DNA from: Candidatus Melainabacteria bacterium
GTDB taxonomy: Bacteria; Cyanobacteriota; Vampirovibrionia; Obscuribacterales; Obscuribacteraceae
Reading direction: 5' to 3'
Assembly (NCBI GenBank): GCA_017307165.1
Contig: JAFKGK010000012.1
Coordinates: 1-64,000 of the forward strand
DNA: 64,000 bases
The notes below the pieces were generated by a model. The model was not told the DNA's origin, did no database searches, and saw only the letters and a program-made list of their open reading frames with translations. Both the position numbers and the translations under genes were made by a program. Every line of letters begins with the position of its first letter. Position 1 is the stretch's first letter. Shown one piece after another: positions 33,587 through 44,990 of this stretch.

Positions 33587-34686
33587 TTGACGGGCCCTCC
33601 CTTGTCAGATTTGGCGTTGATTTGCGGCTTTTTCTTTATGGCCCTGGGCTTTCTCTCGCTCACGGCAAGCAGGCCGATCACAAAGAAGCCAAAGGCAGCC
33701 ATCAGAAGCCAGGGAAAAAACTCGTACTGGCCGTGCTTGTATTTGACCTCCATGCGCGAGACCATGGTGGTCATCGAAAAGTCCTTGGCCTCCTCGACAC
33801 GCACGTAGCGACCCTGCACCTTGTTCTTGAGCAAGAGCAGGGTGTTTTCTTCGAGGCGCGAAGTGACGATCTGGCCGTCCTTTTCGTACCAGGGCTTGCC
33901 GCCGTTAAAGTACTGATCCTGCTGAGAGAGGAGATCGGATGGTATCGCGGATGGTTGCGTCTTGCCCAGGCCGACGACGATGAGGTCGATGTCGCGCTTT
34001 TGCAACTCGCTCACCACGGCATTGATGTCGTCGAGCGACGAATCATTGCCACCATCCGAAAACAACACGATCACACGCCGGTGCCCACGACCGGAGTCGA
34101 GGTCAAAGAGGGTAAAAGCCAATTCAAAAGCCTTGGCCAATTCGGACCCTTCTCCCGGAGCAGAACCGACCGACACAGCACGAGACAGGACCCACTTGAG
34201 AGCGGGCAGATCATCAGAGAGAAATGCCTGGGGAAATGCCGAACCAGCATAGGTGACCACGCCGAGCCGGTTGTAGTTGAGCGAGCCGATGAGCTCGTTC
34301 AAGACCAGGTATTTGGCCATGTCGAGCCGCCTGCCTGCCTTAAATGGCTCGGGCAGTTTGCCCTTGTAATCAGGCACGGCCATGCTGCGGCTGACATCGA
34401 CGAGAGCGACCACATCGATGGTGCCCATGGGAAACTCGCTCCGTCCAGACTCGACGGTCGGACGCGCGAGTGCGAGTACGAGACAGGCAAGGCAGGCGCT
34501 AAAAGACACTGCCTTGAGAGCCAGACGCTTGCGCGACAGGGGTTGCGAAAAACGCTCGATCAAGCGCGACTCGCCATACTCATCGTTGAGCCGACGATTG
34601 CGGCGCGAGGCCATTGCATAGATCATCCATCCAAAGACGGGGATCAATGCAGTCAGCCAGACTAGTTGCAAATTGGCAAATTGCAT
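33583..34686 (-). CDS. BatB-like VWA membrane protein
   Basis: 367 residues with two N-terminal helices (residues 8-25 and 58-75), a periplasmic VWA domain whose MIDAS site is intact (D97-V-S99-R-S101), later metal-loop residues in LSDDLPALKW and VIVLFSDGG, and a C-terminal helix (FFPWLLMAAFGFFVIGLLAV) before a Lys-rich tail. Helix-VWA-helix is the BatA/BatB arrangement; VWA domains bind protein ligands through a divalent metal. GGAGA lies 5 bases before the ATG. It is third in the operon. Confidence 0.88.
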   Translation of the reverse strand: MQFANLQLVWLTALIPVFGWMIYAMASRRNRRLNDEYGESRLIERFSQPLSRKRLALKAVSFSACLACLVLALARPTVESGRSEFPMGTIDVVALVDVSRSMAVPDYKGKLPEPFKAGRRLDMAKYLVLNELIGSLNYNRLGVVTYAGSAFPQAFLSDDLPALKWVLSRAVSVGSAPGEGSELAKAFELAFTLFDLDSGRGHRRVIVLFSDGGNDSSLDDINAVVSELQKRDIDLIVVGLGKTQPSAIPSDLLSQQDQYFNGGKPWYEKDGQIVTSRLEENTLLLLKNKVQGRYVRVEEAKDFSMTTMVSRMEVKYKHGQYEFFPWLLMAAFGFFVIGLLAVSERKPRAIKKKPQINAKSDKGGPVK

Positions 34687-34701
34687 GGGGATCTCCGTGG
34701 T

Positions 34702-35253
34702 TTAGATGCCCTTGTTGCCGCTCTTGCCGGCGCCCGAAGAGGGGTTCGTGCCGGGCTTGCCGTCCTTGCCCTCACCCTGACCGGAGCCTTCCTGAGCCTG
34801 CTTGGTCAGCAAGCGCTCGAGGTTGTACTTGGCCGGGAGATTGGTAGGATCGTGACGTAGAGCGTCTTTGTAGGCGTCGATGGCGAGCTGGCCCTGATCG
34901 GTCCTTTCGGAAACCAGGCCCAGCAAAAACTGGATCTTGCCAGCAAGGGGCAGATCGCTCTTGCCGATCTGCCCGTGCTTGGCGCTGAGACTCGAATAGG
35001 CCTCAGTAAGAGCCAAGCGCGAGTTTTCAAAGTCCTTGGCCCTGTACAAGACCAGTCCCGCGTCGTAGAGGGCCAGAGCACGCTCGGAGCCCTCGGAGTT
35101 TTGTGCCGCGGTGAGATAATCGCCCTGCTGCATGGGCAGGCTGTAGGACAAGATCGAGCGGCCGGCAAAGTAGACGCCGACCAGAGCGATCAAGAGAGCG
35201 CAGAGAGATAGCGAGACCCTGAAGGTCTGCGCAAAATTGGTTTTGCTTGTCAT
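34702..35253 (-). CDS. BatC/BatE-like TPR protein
   Basis: 183 residues with an N-terminal membrane anchor (VSLSLCALLIALVGVYFAG) and a periplasmic array of about three TPR-like helical pairs (ALYDAGLVLYRAKDFENSRL, AGKIQFLLGLVSERTDQGQ, AIDAYKDALRHDPTNLPAKY). A Gly/Lys/Ser-rich tail follows. It sits between the two VWA genes, as TPR genes do in Bat operons, and probably scaffolds them. AAAGGA lies about 7 bases before the ATG. Confidence 0.82.
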   Translation of the reverse strand: MTSKTNFAQTFRVSLSLCALLIALVGVYFAGRSILSYSLPMQQGDYLTAAQNSEGSERALALYDAGLVLYRAKDFENSRLALTEAYSSLSAKHGQIGKSDLPLAGKIQFLLGLVSERTDQGQLAIDAYKDALRHDPTNLPAKYNLERLLTKQAQEGSGQGEGKDGKPGTNPSSGAGKSGNKGI

Positions 35254-35264
35254 AAATGGGTCCT

Positions 35265-36338
35265 TTACTCATTGACGATGGCTGCTTGAGCCAACAGTCC
35301 AAGGCAGAGAAAGATCACCGCAAAAGCGATGAAGTCAAAGAACAGTTCCTGACGCTTTTCGGTCTGATAGGTCTCGATCGACGAGCGTTCGAGGCTGTCG
35401 ATCTGGTCAAAGACCGATTTGAGGTCGCCCGCGCGCTCCACCCTAAAGACCTTGCCGCCGACCGAGTCGGTAAAGCGGATGATTGGTGTGTCGTAATTGG
35501 CCAGGGTCTCGCCCACGCCGATCACGTAAAGGCGCACGTGATTGTCGAGCAACAGCTTTGAGAGACGATCCTGTGTCTGAGGAGACAGGTCGTCCTCACC
35601 GTCGGTGACCATGATGATCACCTTGCTGCGAGCCTTGCCTAGCTCGCCAAAATGCTCCATCGCGGCGTCGATCGGACCAGGATCGATGTCACCAAAATTG
35701 GTGCCTGAGCCCATGTCCTGGTCGGCAAATTGCACCTTGCGATAGACCATCTTGAGGTCGCTGGTCAACGGCCAGGACCAATACTGGTACACATCAAAGA
35801 GCATGACGCCGATGCGATCTCCGGTATTGTTGGCGTGGCGGTTTTTGACAAAGTCCAGCACGGCGACTTGAGCCATGGCGAGCCGGCTATTGGAGCGATC
35901 GTAGCCGCCACGGCCATAGTAGCCACCATAGGGTCCTGGCTGAGGACTCGGCGCAGGCGAGGAGCCTGGCTTTGGCTTGCCTGGAAAATCCCGATCCAGT
36001 TCCGGATCGCTCACGATGCTCTTGGGCATTTCACCCTTGATGGGAGCGCTCATGGAGCCAGATTTGTCGACGGTGATGATGATGTCGCGCGATTTGACCG
36101 AAGTGTCGGCCTCGTAATAGACACGTTGCGGGCGAGCCAGACCGAGGACCAGACCGATAAAGGCCAGGGCGATCAGGACGCGAGGGAAATGGCGGAGAAA
36201 TCTGGATGAGCCTGAAAGCGCGCGGTCGGGCAGATCTTCGAGGCGAGTATGCCCGATCTTGCCCTTGCGGCGGCTCAAGATCCAGATGAAAGGCAGGACG
36301 AGTGCGGCCAAAAGCCACAGAGGCTGCGAAAACACCAT
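35265..36338 (-). CDS. BatA-like VWA membrane protein
   Basis: 357 residues. Two N-terminal helices (residues 5-22 and 52-68) precede a VWA domain with intact MIDAS D91-K-S93-G-S95, a Pro/Gly-rich insertion (GSSPAPSPQPGPYGGYYGRG), the metal loop GSGTNFGDIDPG and IMVTDGEDD. A C-terminal helix (LFFDFIAFAVIFLCLGLLAQ) closes it. It is the first gene of the four-gene operon, with AGGAG before the ATG. No MoxR ATPase is seen immediately upstream, so the regulator of this set lies elsewhere. Confidence 0.88.
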   Translation of the reverse strand: MVFSQPLWLLAALVLPFIWILSRRKGKIGHTRLEDLPDRALSGSSRFLRHFPRVLIALAFIGLVLGLARPQRVYYEADTSVKSRDIIITVDKSGSMSAPIKGEMPKSIVSDPELDRDFPGKPKPGSSPAPSPQPGPYGGYYGRGGYDRSNSRLAMAQVAVLDFVKNRHANNTGDRIGVMLFDVYQYWSWPLTSDLKMVYRKVQFADQDMGSGTNFGDIDPGPIDAAMEHFGELGKARSKVIIMVTDGEDDLSPQTQDRLSKLLLDNHVRLYVIGVGETLANYDTPIIRFTDSVGGKVFRVERAGDLKSVFDQIDSLERSSIETYQTEKRQELFFDFIAFAVIFLCLGLLAQAAIVNE

Positions 36339-36688
36339 AGGAGTCTCCTGGTATAGGCTGTTTAGAGAGTGATAAGGGCTAAAGAGTCCTCAAAAAGAAA
36401 TTGGGTGGGGGTTGCCTGGAGCCTAGGCCTTCGGGCTATAGGCTCTCAAGCTTCTCAAGATCTTGATTTCTAAAATAAAGCTAGTGTTTCTAATTTCACT
36501 ATCTGGCTAAAAACTTAGTAGCCTCTATTTCGCCCCCTCTTGCAGCGCGCAGGGTTGCCAAGGCGTGCGCTAGCCGCGCGATTGCATAAATTACCCCTGC
36601 TTCAGCTGGCCATCGGCTTAAAAAGTGATTAGTGGAGTGGCAGCGGGTATCTAAGTCAATGACAGGCTTTTAGAAAGCGAGAAAACAC
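36339..36688. other. divergent intergenic region
   Basis: 350 bases between the Bat operon and the GGDEF-like gene. It contains a hairpin at 36419-36445 with a GCC-TTCG-GGC apex and a 7-base outer stem (GAGCCTA/TAGGCTC), about 80 bases ahead of the BatA start. No gene and no convincing promoter pair were seen. Confidence 0.45.
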
Positions 36689-37660
36689 ATGCCTTTGCAT
36701 GACTCATTCAAGACCAATAGCGGTGCCAATATGCGGCTCTCCAAGCTGAGCGCGGTGCCTTCGGAGCAGGACTTGATGTTTGCAATGAATCAAGCCGGCA
36801 AAAATCCTCGTGCTGTTATAGAGCTACCATGGAAAACATCGACATCTCCTGTCACATTTGTACTCAAGGTCAGCGTGGCGCAGGGCTCGGATGAGGGGCC
36901 TCTGTGGACGCTCTACAACGGAGATACGCCCGACTCTGGCGTACTGTGGAGCCACGAGAGCATGGACCCATTTTTGATCCAGAGCCTGATCGCAGCAGAA
37001 TGCGATCCGAGTCGTTCGCTCAATACCTATGTCGATACCAGCAAGCCCGCCCCTATCGCTGAGGAGCCACAGACAGCGAGACCTCCGGAGAGGCCGACGC
37101 GCAGCGCCTTGCACGTGGATCTACCCAAACCAGTGGAGCTCGATAAGAGCATCCTGGACGCTTTGCAATTGCAGTTGCGTCGCAAAGAAACAGGTCTCTA
37201 CAGCGAGGCTAGCTTCTACTTCTTTCTCATCCAGGAGTTTAACCGCTTTCAGAGATCGGGTCTGCCTGTGGCTCTCATCTTATTTGACATGTCGATTACC
37301 ATGCACGATGGCAGATTAGGCATGCCACCACTGAGAGTGCTGCACGAGGCGGCTCAGCGCATTGCTGCCACTTGCCGCAACCTCGACATACTGTGCCATT
37401 ACAAAGATCCGATCCTGGCTATTTTACTGCCTCATACCAGCACTAACGAAGCTCTCCCCCTCGCCAGTCGCTTGCAGAATGTTCTCTTGCAGAACCCCCT
37501 GGCACCGGGCCTGGACTCCAACAATGTGGTCTTGCATTTTGGCGTGGCTGCCATCCCTGACACCTGCGACCATCCTGGTGTCTTGATTGCCGCAGCTCAT
37601 GAGGCTCTCGAGCAAGGTAAACGCACCAACAATTCGATTGTCTTATTTCCGAGTGCCTGA
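36689..37660 (+). CDS. protein with degenerate GGDEF domain
   Basis: 323 residues. The N-terminal 150 have no recognised fold and end in a Pro-rich linker. Residues 165-320 follow a GGDEF (diguanylate cyclase) fold: TGLYSEASFYFFLIQEFNRF, LPVALILFDMS, AAQRIAATCRNLDILCHY, then LILP-like AILLPHTSTNEALPLASRLQ and FGVAAIPDTCDHPGVLIAAA. The signature itself reads YKDPI where GGDEF is expected, and the metal Asp in the first strand has a changed context, so cyclase activity is unlikely. It may bind nucleotides or partner proteins. No signal or membrane segment. Confidence 0.75.
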   Translation: MPLHDSFKTNSGANMRLSKLSAVPSEQDLMFAMNQAGKNPRAVIELPWKTSTSPVTFVLKVSVAQGSDEGPLWTLYNGDTPDSGVLWSHESMDPFLIQSLIAAECDPSRSLNTYVDTSKPAPIAEEPQTARPPERPTRSALHVDLPKPVELDKSILDALQLQLRRKETGLYSEASFYFFLIQEFNRFQRSGLPVALILFDMSITMHDGRLGMPPLRVLHEAAQRIAATCRNLDILCHYKDPILAILLPHTSTNEALPLASRLQNVLLQNPLAPGLDSNNVVLHFGVAAIPDTCDHPGVLIAAAHEALEQGKRTNNSIVLFPSA

Positions 37661-37673
37661 TAGGCGGACTCAG

Positions 37674-38069
37674 TCATTTTTGTGGTCGCCACCATGCACG
37701 CAGCTTTAGATTTTGCACCTCTATCGATGATGAGCGGATACATATGGTGGCACTCGTATCAAATGCTCCATCCACATACACCAAATTTTCGCCACTGATT
37801 AGCTTGCCTGATTTAGTTATAGCTTTTATGGCCAAACTGGATTCAGAGCCAATTTTAAACCGAACTTTTTGTTTGCCATTTTTTGGTAGATCATCAATTT
37901 CAAACGATCTTTTGTCGACGAGCAAAGTCACCCTGGACAAATCCTCATCACTATTGTTGAGTACAACAAACTCGCCATAGGTAGGGTAGGTCAGCACTAA
38001 ACCAAGGAAGACCAAAATAGAAACAACTGGCGCAATAAGAACAGCGAGTAAGATCTTTTTGGGATTCAT
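37674..38069 (-). CDS. small membrane-anchored exported protein
   Basis: 131 residues with an N-terminal signal anchor (ILLAVLIAPVVSILVFLGLVL) and a beta-rich mature domain (FVVLNNSDEDLSRVTLLVDK, SSLAIKAITKSGKLISGENL). There is a single Cys near the end (ATICIRSSS). It is convergent with the GGDEF-like gene, with 13 bases between stops. No family recognised. Confidence 0.7.
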   Translation of the reverse strand: MNPKKILLAVLIAPVVSILVFLGLVLTYPTYGEFVVLNNSDEDLSRVTLLVDKRSFEIDDLPKNGKQKVRFKIGSESSLAIKAITKSGKLISGENLVYVDGAFDTSATICIRSSSIEVQNLKLRAWWRPQK

Positions 38070-38194
38070 AAAACCAGGTACCGAGTTTATCAGGAACTCT
38101 CATCACTCTACCGGAATTGTCACAGTTCCAGTTGGAAAGACCAGAAAGAAAAAAAATCCCTTTAATCAACTATATGCCCAAATAGATCAAACGC

Positions 38195-38246
38195 AAAAAA
38201 AAGAGCAGTACCCACCCGCATCGCAAGATGCCGATAGATACTGCCC
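38195..38246 (-). terminator. terminator of the GNAT gene
   Basis: On the minus strand GGGCAGTA pairs with TACTGCTC (one mismatch) across a loop of about 28 bases, followed by an eight-T run. It lies 27 bases after the acetyltransferase stop. Confidence 0.6.
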
Positions 38247-38272
38247 TTTTACAAGACGAAAGATGCAGGCGA

Positions 38273-39016
38273 TCAACTGGTGGTCGAGGTAGTTGAGGCT
38301 GTGGCCGCATTTGCACCTGCCGCACTCGCACCTACAGCACCAGCGCTAAACTGGCCGATCACCTTTAGATACGTCGCATCCGTGGTAGCCAGGCCATAGC
38401 CGCGCGTATAGATTTCACTGATGACACCTGCGATCTTTTGATCGTCGGCCGCATTGGATCCGGCACCGACACTAGGACTGGATCCACCGTAATCGAACCA
38501 GAGCAATTCGCCTTGACGCGCAATACCACCGGCTACATAACTGGGCAGGTAGTAATCGCGGCCGGTAAGACGATTGGCACCGAGTTTGGTGTAAAAAGCC
38601 AGACGCCGTTTGCGCTCGGTTTCTTCGACCTGCGTGAGATTGGCCTCCAGGGTCGATTCGATCTCGAGAAACAGACCATGGTGCGGCGCGGTGACAGCAG
38701 TATAACTAGCTTTGAGAGTCGAGAGCAATTGGCTCATATGCTGCGAACCAACGCCGCCAGATCTACGATTGGGATCGGTAGCGATGTATGCCAGCAAAGA
38801 AAAATTGCTCATTGGAGTGACGATAGAAAAGCACAGGAGATTGCCTGCATGGTCCAGCGTCTTGTGCAAAAGCACCGAACCATTAGACATCATGACGCGC
38901 AGATCGGTTACCGACATGCGTTCGTCTTGAGGGAAGGATGACTCGTAGAGATTCTTCCAGTCATCCTCCTGTCCTGTACTTGCGATACAGAGTTGGATTT
39001 GACTTTGGGTACTCAT
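38273..39016 (-). CDS. GNAT-family acetyltransferase
   Basis: 247 residues. The GNAT core is seen in LLCFSIVTPMSNFSLLAYIA followed by the acetyl-CoA loop TDPNRRSGGVGSQHMSQLL (R/Q-x-x-G-x-G/A form), then FLEIESTLEANL and the closing FYTKLGANRLTGRDYY. The last 25 residues are an Ala/Ser/Thr/Gly tail with no visible function. ATG 39016 is chosen over 39046, the latter giving a ten-residue extension without a ribosome site. The substrate is unknown. Arylamine, peptide and small-molecule acceptors are all possible in this family. Confidence 0.82.
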   Translation of the reverse strand: MSTQSQIQLCIASTGQEDDWKNLYESSFPQDERMSVTDLRVMMSNGSVLLHKTLDHAGNLLCFSIVTPMSNFSLLAYIATDPNRRSGGVGSQHMSQLLSTLKASYTAVTAPHHGLFLEIESTLEANLTQVEETERKRRLAFYTKLGANRLTGRDYYLPSYVAGGIARQGELLWFDYGGSSPSVGAGSNAADDQKIAGVISEIYTRGYGLATTDATYLKVIGQFSAGAVGASAAGANAATASTTSTTS

Positions 39017-39281
39017 GGTGATTCCGCTCGGGCTCTCGCTCCACACTGATGGCTCAGTTAAAAATGGCTGGAGAGAAAGCGCGGGATTGGTTGTTTATTG
39101 TTGGAGAAGACTTTGAGATGCTCAGATAGGTAGAAATAATTGTGTATGGAAACTAGCTAAAAACGCCCACGCAATCAATAGCCCACAGGCCTCCCCGAGG
39201 ATCTAAAGCAAAAATCACCGCGCAGAGCTTGCGCGAGCACCTGACAGCCCTGCGACCGTATGATTTTATCGCCTGCGACAC

Positions 39282-40400
39282 CTAGCGCAGGGAGCGCCAA
39301 TATCTCTTGAAATGCCTGCGGATCTCCTCGATTCTTTCATCCACCTGCACCTCATCCTGATCACCTGTCACATGATTGCTATTGGCTGCAGACATGGGCA
39401 TCAGATACGAGGCATGCACTGCACCGCATTCGGCTTCATCTTGGGCATTGAGGACACGCATGGTAGCAACTGCCGAGTCAGCGAGAGTCTTGACATTGTA
39501 TCCTCCCTCTAAAAAGACTACAGCCGGCACTTCGAGCTCATCGGCTAAATCCTTGACCCTCTGACTCAGCATGGCGTAGCCGGGAGTGGAAATGCGCTGG
39601 CTGCCCAATGGGTCCTCCTGGTGCGCATCGTATCCAGCAGAGACCAGGATCAGATCGGGATTAAACTCGAGCAGGATCGGCCTCACGAGAGCGTCAAAGG
39701 CTTTGAGATAGCCACGATCGCCGGTGCCTTTGGGCAGAGGGATGTTCATGTTATAGCCGCGGCCCTCGCCCTGGCCATCCTCGAGATACCAACCCGAATC
39801 GAACGGCCAGAAAGGATATTGCTGAAACGAAGTGAAAAAGACGGAAGGATCATCATAGAACGCCCACTGCGTGCCATTACCATGATGCACATCCCAGTCG
39901 ATGATAAAGACGCGCTGGTAACCGCGCTCCTTTTGAGCATAACGCGCTGCCAGAGCCACGTTGTTGAAAAGGCAAAAGCCCATCGGCGCGTCCACGAGTG
40001 CATGGTGCCCCGGTGGACGCACGGCAACAAAGGCGCAATGCGTGTTGCTCGGGTCATCGGTCACAGCATCGACAGCAGCAAGACCGGCTCCAGCAGCTAG
40101 TTGTGCTATCTCAAAAGACTCGCTACCCATATAAGTGTCTAGATCGAGCTTGATCAGGCTATTATCTCGCGATGCCCTCTCAGCCTTGTCTTTAAGCTCC
40201 TCGACATAACTCTCCTTGTGCACGCGCGCTATGTCGGTAAAAGTAGCCTTGCGCGGCAAGACTTCGTTTACTCTCTGCGCGAGGGCCCATTTGGCGATGA
40301 CATTGTCGATAGAAGACAGTCGCGATGGCGACTCTGGATGCGCATCGGGAGTCTGGTGCTTTTTGAAGCGTGGATCCCTGATCAAAACCATCTTTGACAT
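39282..40400 (-). CDS. histone-deacetylase-family amidohydrolase
   Basis: 372 residues of the arginase/deacetylase superfamily (class II HDAC, AcuC, acetylpolyamine amidohydrolase group). Zinc ligands Asp170, His172 (DWDVHHGNGTQ) and Asp258 (SAGYDAHQEDP) are intact, with charge-relay His132-His133 (RPPGHHA) and the catalytic Tyr301 (GGYN). The N-terminal HPESPSRLSSI motif is typical. It removes acetyl groups from lysine, polyamines or small amides in the cytoplasm. AAGGAAAAG lies before the ATG. The start follows the stop of the oxidoreductase by 20 bases, so the two form an operon. Confidence 0.92.
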   Translation of the reverse strand: MSKMVLIRDPRFKKHQTPDAHPESPSRLSSIDNVIAKWALAQRVNEVLPRKATFTDIARVHKESYVEELKDKAERASRDNSLIKLDLDTYMGSESFEIAQLAAGAGLAAVDAVTDDPSNTHCAFVAVRPPGHHALVDAPMGFCLFNNVALAARYAQKERGYQRVFIIDWDVHHGNGTQWAFYDDPSVFFTSFQQYPFWPFDSGWYLEDGQGEGRGYNMNIPLPKGTGDRGYLKAFDALVRPILLEFNPDLILVSAGYDAHQEDPLGSQRISTPGYAMLSQRVKDLADELEVPAVVFLEGGYNVKTLADSAVATMRVLNAQDEAECGAVHASYLMPMSAANSNHVTGDQDEVQVDERIEEIRRHFKRYWRSLR

Positions 40401-40420
40401 GTGCTTTTCCTTTTGACTAC

Positions 40421-41497
40421 TTAGATCTCGACTAACAATTTGCCAAAGTTTTGTCCTTTGAGCAGTCCCTGAAACGCCCTTGGCGCATTTTCGAGACCCT
40501 TGACGATGTCTTCGCGATATTTGATCTTACCTTCTTTGATCCAGGCTGCCACATCATTTACAAAATTTTCTCTCTGATCGGCAAAATCGCCCACGATAAA
40601 ACCCTGAAATCTTAGACGCTTGGTCAGGATGGCCCGCATGAGGATAGGAGTAAAGTCACCTCGACCGCAGTCATCACCGCTCATCTCGCCAGTCGCAAAC
40701 GTATCGTTGTAATGCGCGATCAGACCACACACAGGGATCCTGGCAAAATTTGACAGCAAAGGAAAGACCGCCTCGAAAACATGGCCGCCGACGTTTTCGA
40801 AATATACGTCGATGCCGTCCGGGCAGGCTGCATGCAGCTCGGCAGCAAGGTCTTGGGGCGACTGCCTGTGATCGATGCAAACATCAAAGCCTAGCTCATT
40901 GACGACATAATCGCATTTGCGGTCACCGCCAGCGATACCAACAACCCGGCAACCCTTGATCTTTGCGATCTGCCCCACCACGGCTCCTACTGCTCCCGAT
41001 GCTGCAGCCACCACCACCGTTTCTCCTGCCTTGGGCTCTCCAATGAGCAAAAGACCAGTGTATGCGGTCATGCCTGGCATACCCATGACACCGAGGTAAT
41101 AACTCAAGGGCAAGTGCTCCGGCCTGTGCAATGCCACCACGCTCGGATCGTCGACCTTGACCAGCGCATGCGACTGCCAGCCGGTGTAAGCCAGGACCTC
41201 ATCGCCAACTTTGTGACGGCATCGAGCCTCAGGATCGATGGCCAGGACGCGACAGAGAGTGCCACCTTCCATGACACCACCAATAGCGACCGGCTCGGCA
41301 TACGATTTGGCAGCGCTCATGCGTCCCCGCATGTAGGGGTCCAGGCTCAGATAGATCGTCTCCAAAAGCATCTGCCCGGAACCAGGCTCTGGAGTGGAGA
41401 TCGGCTCTTGCTCCAGTCTAAAGTTATCATCGCAAGGTGCGCCTTCCGGGCGTGATGCCAGGACGATTTTGGTATTGGTCATGGTCTGGGCGGGCAT
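40421..41497 (-). CDS. curA: NADP-dependent oxidoreductase (CurA/LTB4DH type)
   Basis: 358 residues of the zinc-free medium-chain reductases that reduce double bonds of enones and enals with NADPH. SLDPYMRGRM, VMGMPGMTAYTGLL, the nucleotide loop AASGAVGAVVGQIAKIKGCR (AxxGxxG), DVYFENVGG and RFQGFIV are family marks. No zinc-binding Cys set is present. An AGAGGTG lies about 8 bases before the ATG. It is the first gene of a pair with the deacetylase-family gene, suggesting detoxification or acyl-group metabolism. The exact substrate is not known. Confidence 0.9.
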   Translation of the reverse strand: MPAQTMTNTKIVLASRPEGAPCDDNFRLEQEPISTPEPGSGQMLLETIYLSLDPYMRGRMSAAKSYAEPVAIGGVMEGGTLCRVLAIDPEARCRHKVGDEVLAYTGWQSHALVKVDDPSVVALHRPEHLPLSYYLGVMGMPGMTAYTGLLLIGEPKAGETVVVAAASGAVGAVVGQIAKIKGCRVVGIAGGDRKCDYVVNELGFDVCIDHRQSPQDLAAELHAACPDGIDVYFENVGGHVFEAVFPLLSNFARIPVCGLIAHYNDTFATGEMSGDDCGRGDFTPILMRAILTKRLRFQGFIVGDFADQRENFVNDVAAWIKEGKIKYREDIVKGLENAPRAFQGLLKGQNFGKLLVEI

Positions 41498-41602
41498 GGC
41501 TATACACCTCTGATGATGATTTTATCGATGGCACATGATAGACCCAAGCAGCAAATTAAAAATGAAATGTTCGATTTGTATGACTTGATATAGTAATAAA
41601 TC

Positions 41603-41645
41603 GCAAAAAAGGTACTCGTCAGGTTTTTGTTCCTGACGAGTACCT
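41603..41645 (-). terminator. terminator of the ftsH-rseP operon
   Basis: A perfect 14-base inverted repeat (arms 41610-41623 and 41632-41645) with an 8-base loop is followed on the minus strand by a run of T (plus-strand A at 41605-41610). It is 13 bases after the rseP stop. Confidence 0.8.
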
Positions 41646-41658
41646 GAAAAGACATATC

Positions 41659-42768
41659 TCAGCCGCCTACGATGTGCTTGACGTCGTTAAAGAAGCCAAG
41701 CAAAAACAGGCCCAGCAAAAGCATGCCAAAGATCTGGAAGAGTTTGCCACGCGTCTGGGGCGAGAGCGGCTTGCCACGTACTTTTTCCAGGAGGGCAAAG
41801 ACGATGTGACCGCCATCCAGGATGGGCAGCGGCAGGATATTCATCACTGCCAGATTGATCGAGATGACGACCAGGAACCAGACAAAGTCGAAAACGCCGG
41901 TATCCACCGCCCCTGCGCCCATCTGGACGATGCCGACGATACCGCGCACTTCCATGTCCTGCTCGGAAATCTGAGGCGGGCGATCGACCAGGTGCAACAT
42001 CATGCCAAAGCCCTTGACCGTGCCGACGATGAGATTGCCGGTGACGGAGGTGGCCTGACCGATGGCCTGCACGGGGCCGACGCGCTCGTGCACGACCTTG
42101 CCGTCCACGCCGATCTGGATGCCGATGCGCCCGTCGGCGGAAGTGGTCACCTGGGTGGAGACCTGCTTGCCCTGGCGTTCGACTACCACCTGAGCGCTCT
42201 GACCGCTGCGTGCCTTGAGGGCCTGGACGAGGTCTTCGGGCTTGACGATAGTCTTGCCGTCGACCGAGACAAAGCGATCGCCAGCCTGCAGACCCGCATC
42301 GCGAGCGTAGGTATAGGTCGAGGTCGTATCGAGACCCTTGACGCTGGTCGAGGAGACCTGCATTGTCGGCATGCCGATAAAGACCAGGAGCGCCCAGACC
42401 ATCATTGCCGCAGAGATGACGTTAAAGACGACGCCCGCAGCAGAGACGCAGATACGCTGCCAGACCGGAAAAATCTTTTTGGGCGGAGCGCCGGTCTTGT
42501 CGCCGGTTGCACCCGTTTCGTCGGTCTCGTCCTGCAATTCGGGGATCGATACGTACCCGCCCGCGAGGATAGGCGCAAGGCGAAACTCGGTCTCCCAAAA
42601 GCGGCCGAGGACAAGGGAGTATTTGCGCGAACCGAACCCGATCGAAAAGACCGGAGTCTGGAAGCCGAACAGACGAGCGACAAGCCAGTGGCCGAGCTCG
42701 TGGATGGTGATAAGAAGACAGAGCCCGAGCACCATGGTGATGATGCCTGTGATGTGCGACAGATCCAT
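41659..42768 (-). CDS. rseP: site-2 intramembrane metalloprotease
   Basis: 369 residues of the RseP/S2P family, which cuts transmembrane segments of anti-sigma factors and signal-peptide remnants. The zinc site H23-E24-L-G-H27 lies in the first helix (LLITIHELGHWLVARLFGF) and the third ligand motif is NILPLPILDGGHI near the C-terminus. One PDZ domain (about residues 150-220) includes DAGLQAGDRFVSVDGKTI. Four membrane segments are seen. AGGAG lies before the ATG. It follows ftsH by 90 bases, giving a membrane-proteolysis operon that ends at a strong terminator. No dxr or bamA neighbour, unlike many bacteria. Confidence 0.93.
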   Translation of the reverse strand: MDLSHITGIITMVLGLCLLITIHELGHWLVARLFGFQTPVFSIGFGSRKYSLVLGRFWETEFRLAPILAGGYVSIPELQDETDETGATGDKTGAPPKKIFPVWQRICVSAAGVVFNVISAAMMVWALLVFIGMPTMQVSSTSVKGLDTTSTYTYARDAGLQAGDRFVSVDGKTIVKPEDLVQALKARSGQSAQVVVERQGKQVSTQVTTSADGRIGIQIGVDGKVVHERVGPVQAIGQATSVTGNLIVGTVKGFGMMLHLVDRPPQISEQDMEVRGIVGIVQMGAGAVDTGVFDFVWFLVVISINLAVMNILPLPILDGGHIVFALLEKVRGKPLSPQTRGKLFQIFGMLLLGLFLLGFFNDVKHIVGG

Positions 42769-42858
42769 ATTTTCTCCTGAAAAAACCGGATCGGCCCGAT
42801 CGGTAGAACCGACGCGGGCCGACCCGGGTTGTTTTTGACGAGGCTCGCTAAAGCCGGA

Positions 42859-44922
<2,064 letters not shown>

Positions 44923-44990
44923 TTTCGTATTCTTTTGCTATTTGGAAGCGGGAGTAGCCGCTAATGCGGCGGCGGGGAAGAAAGCAAGGG

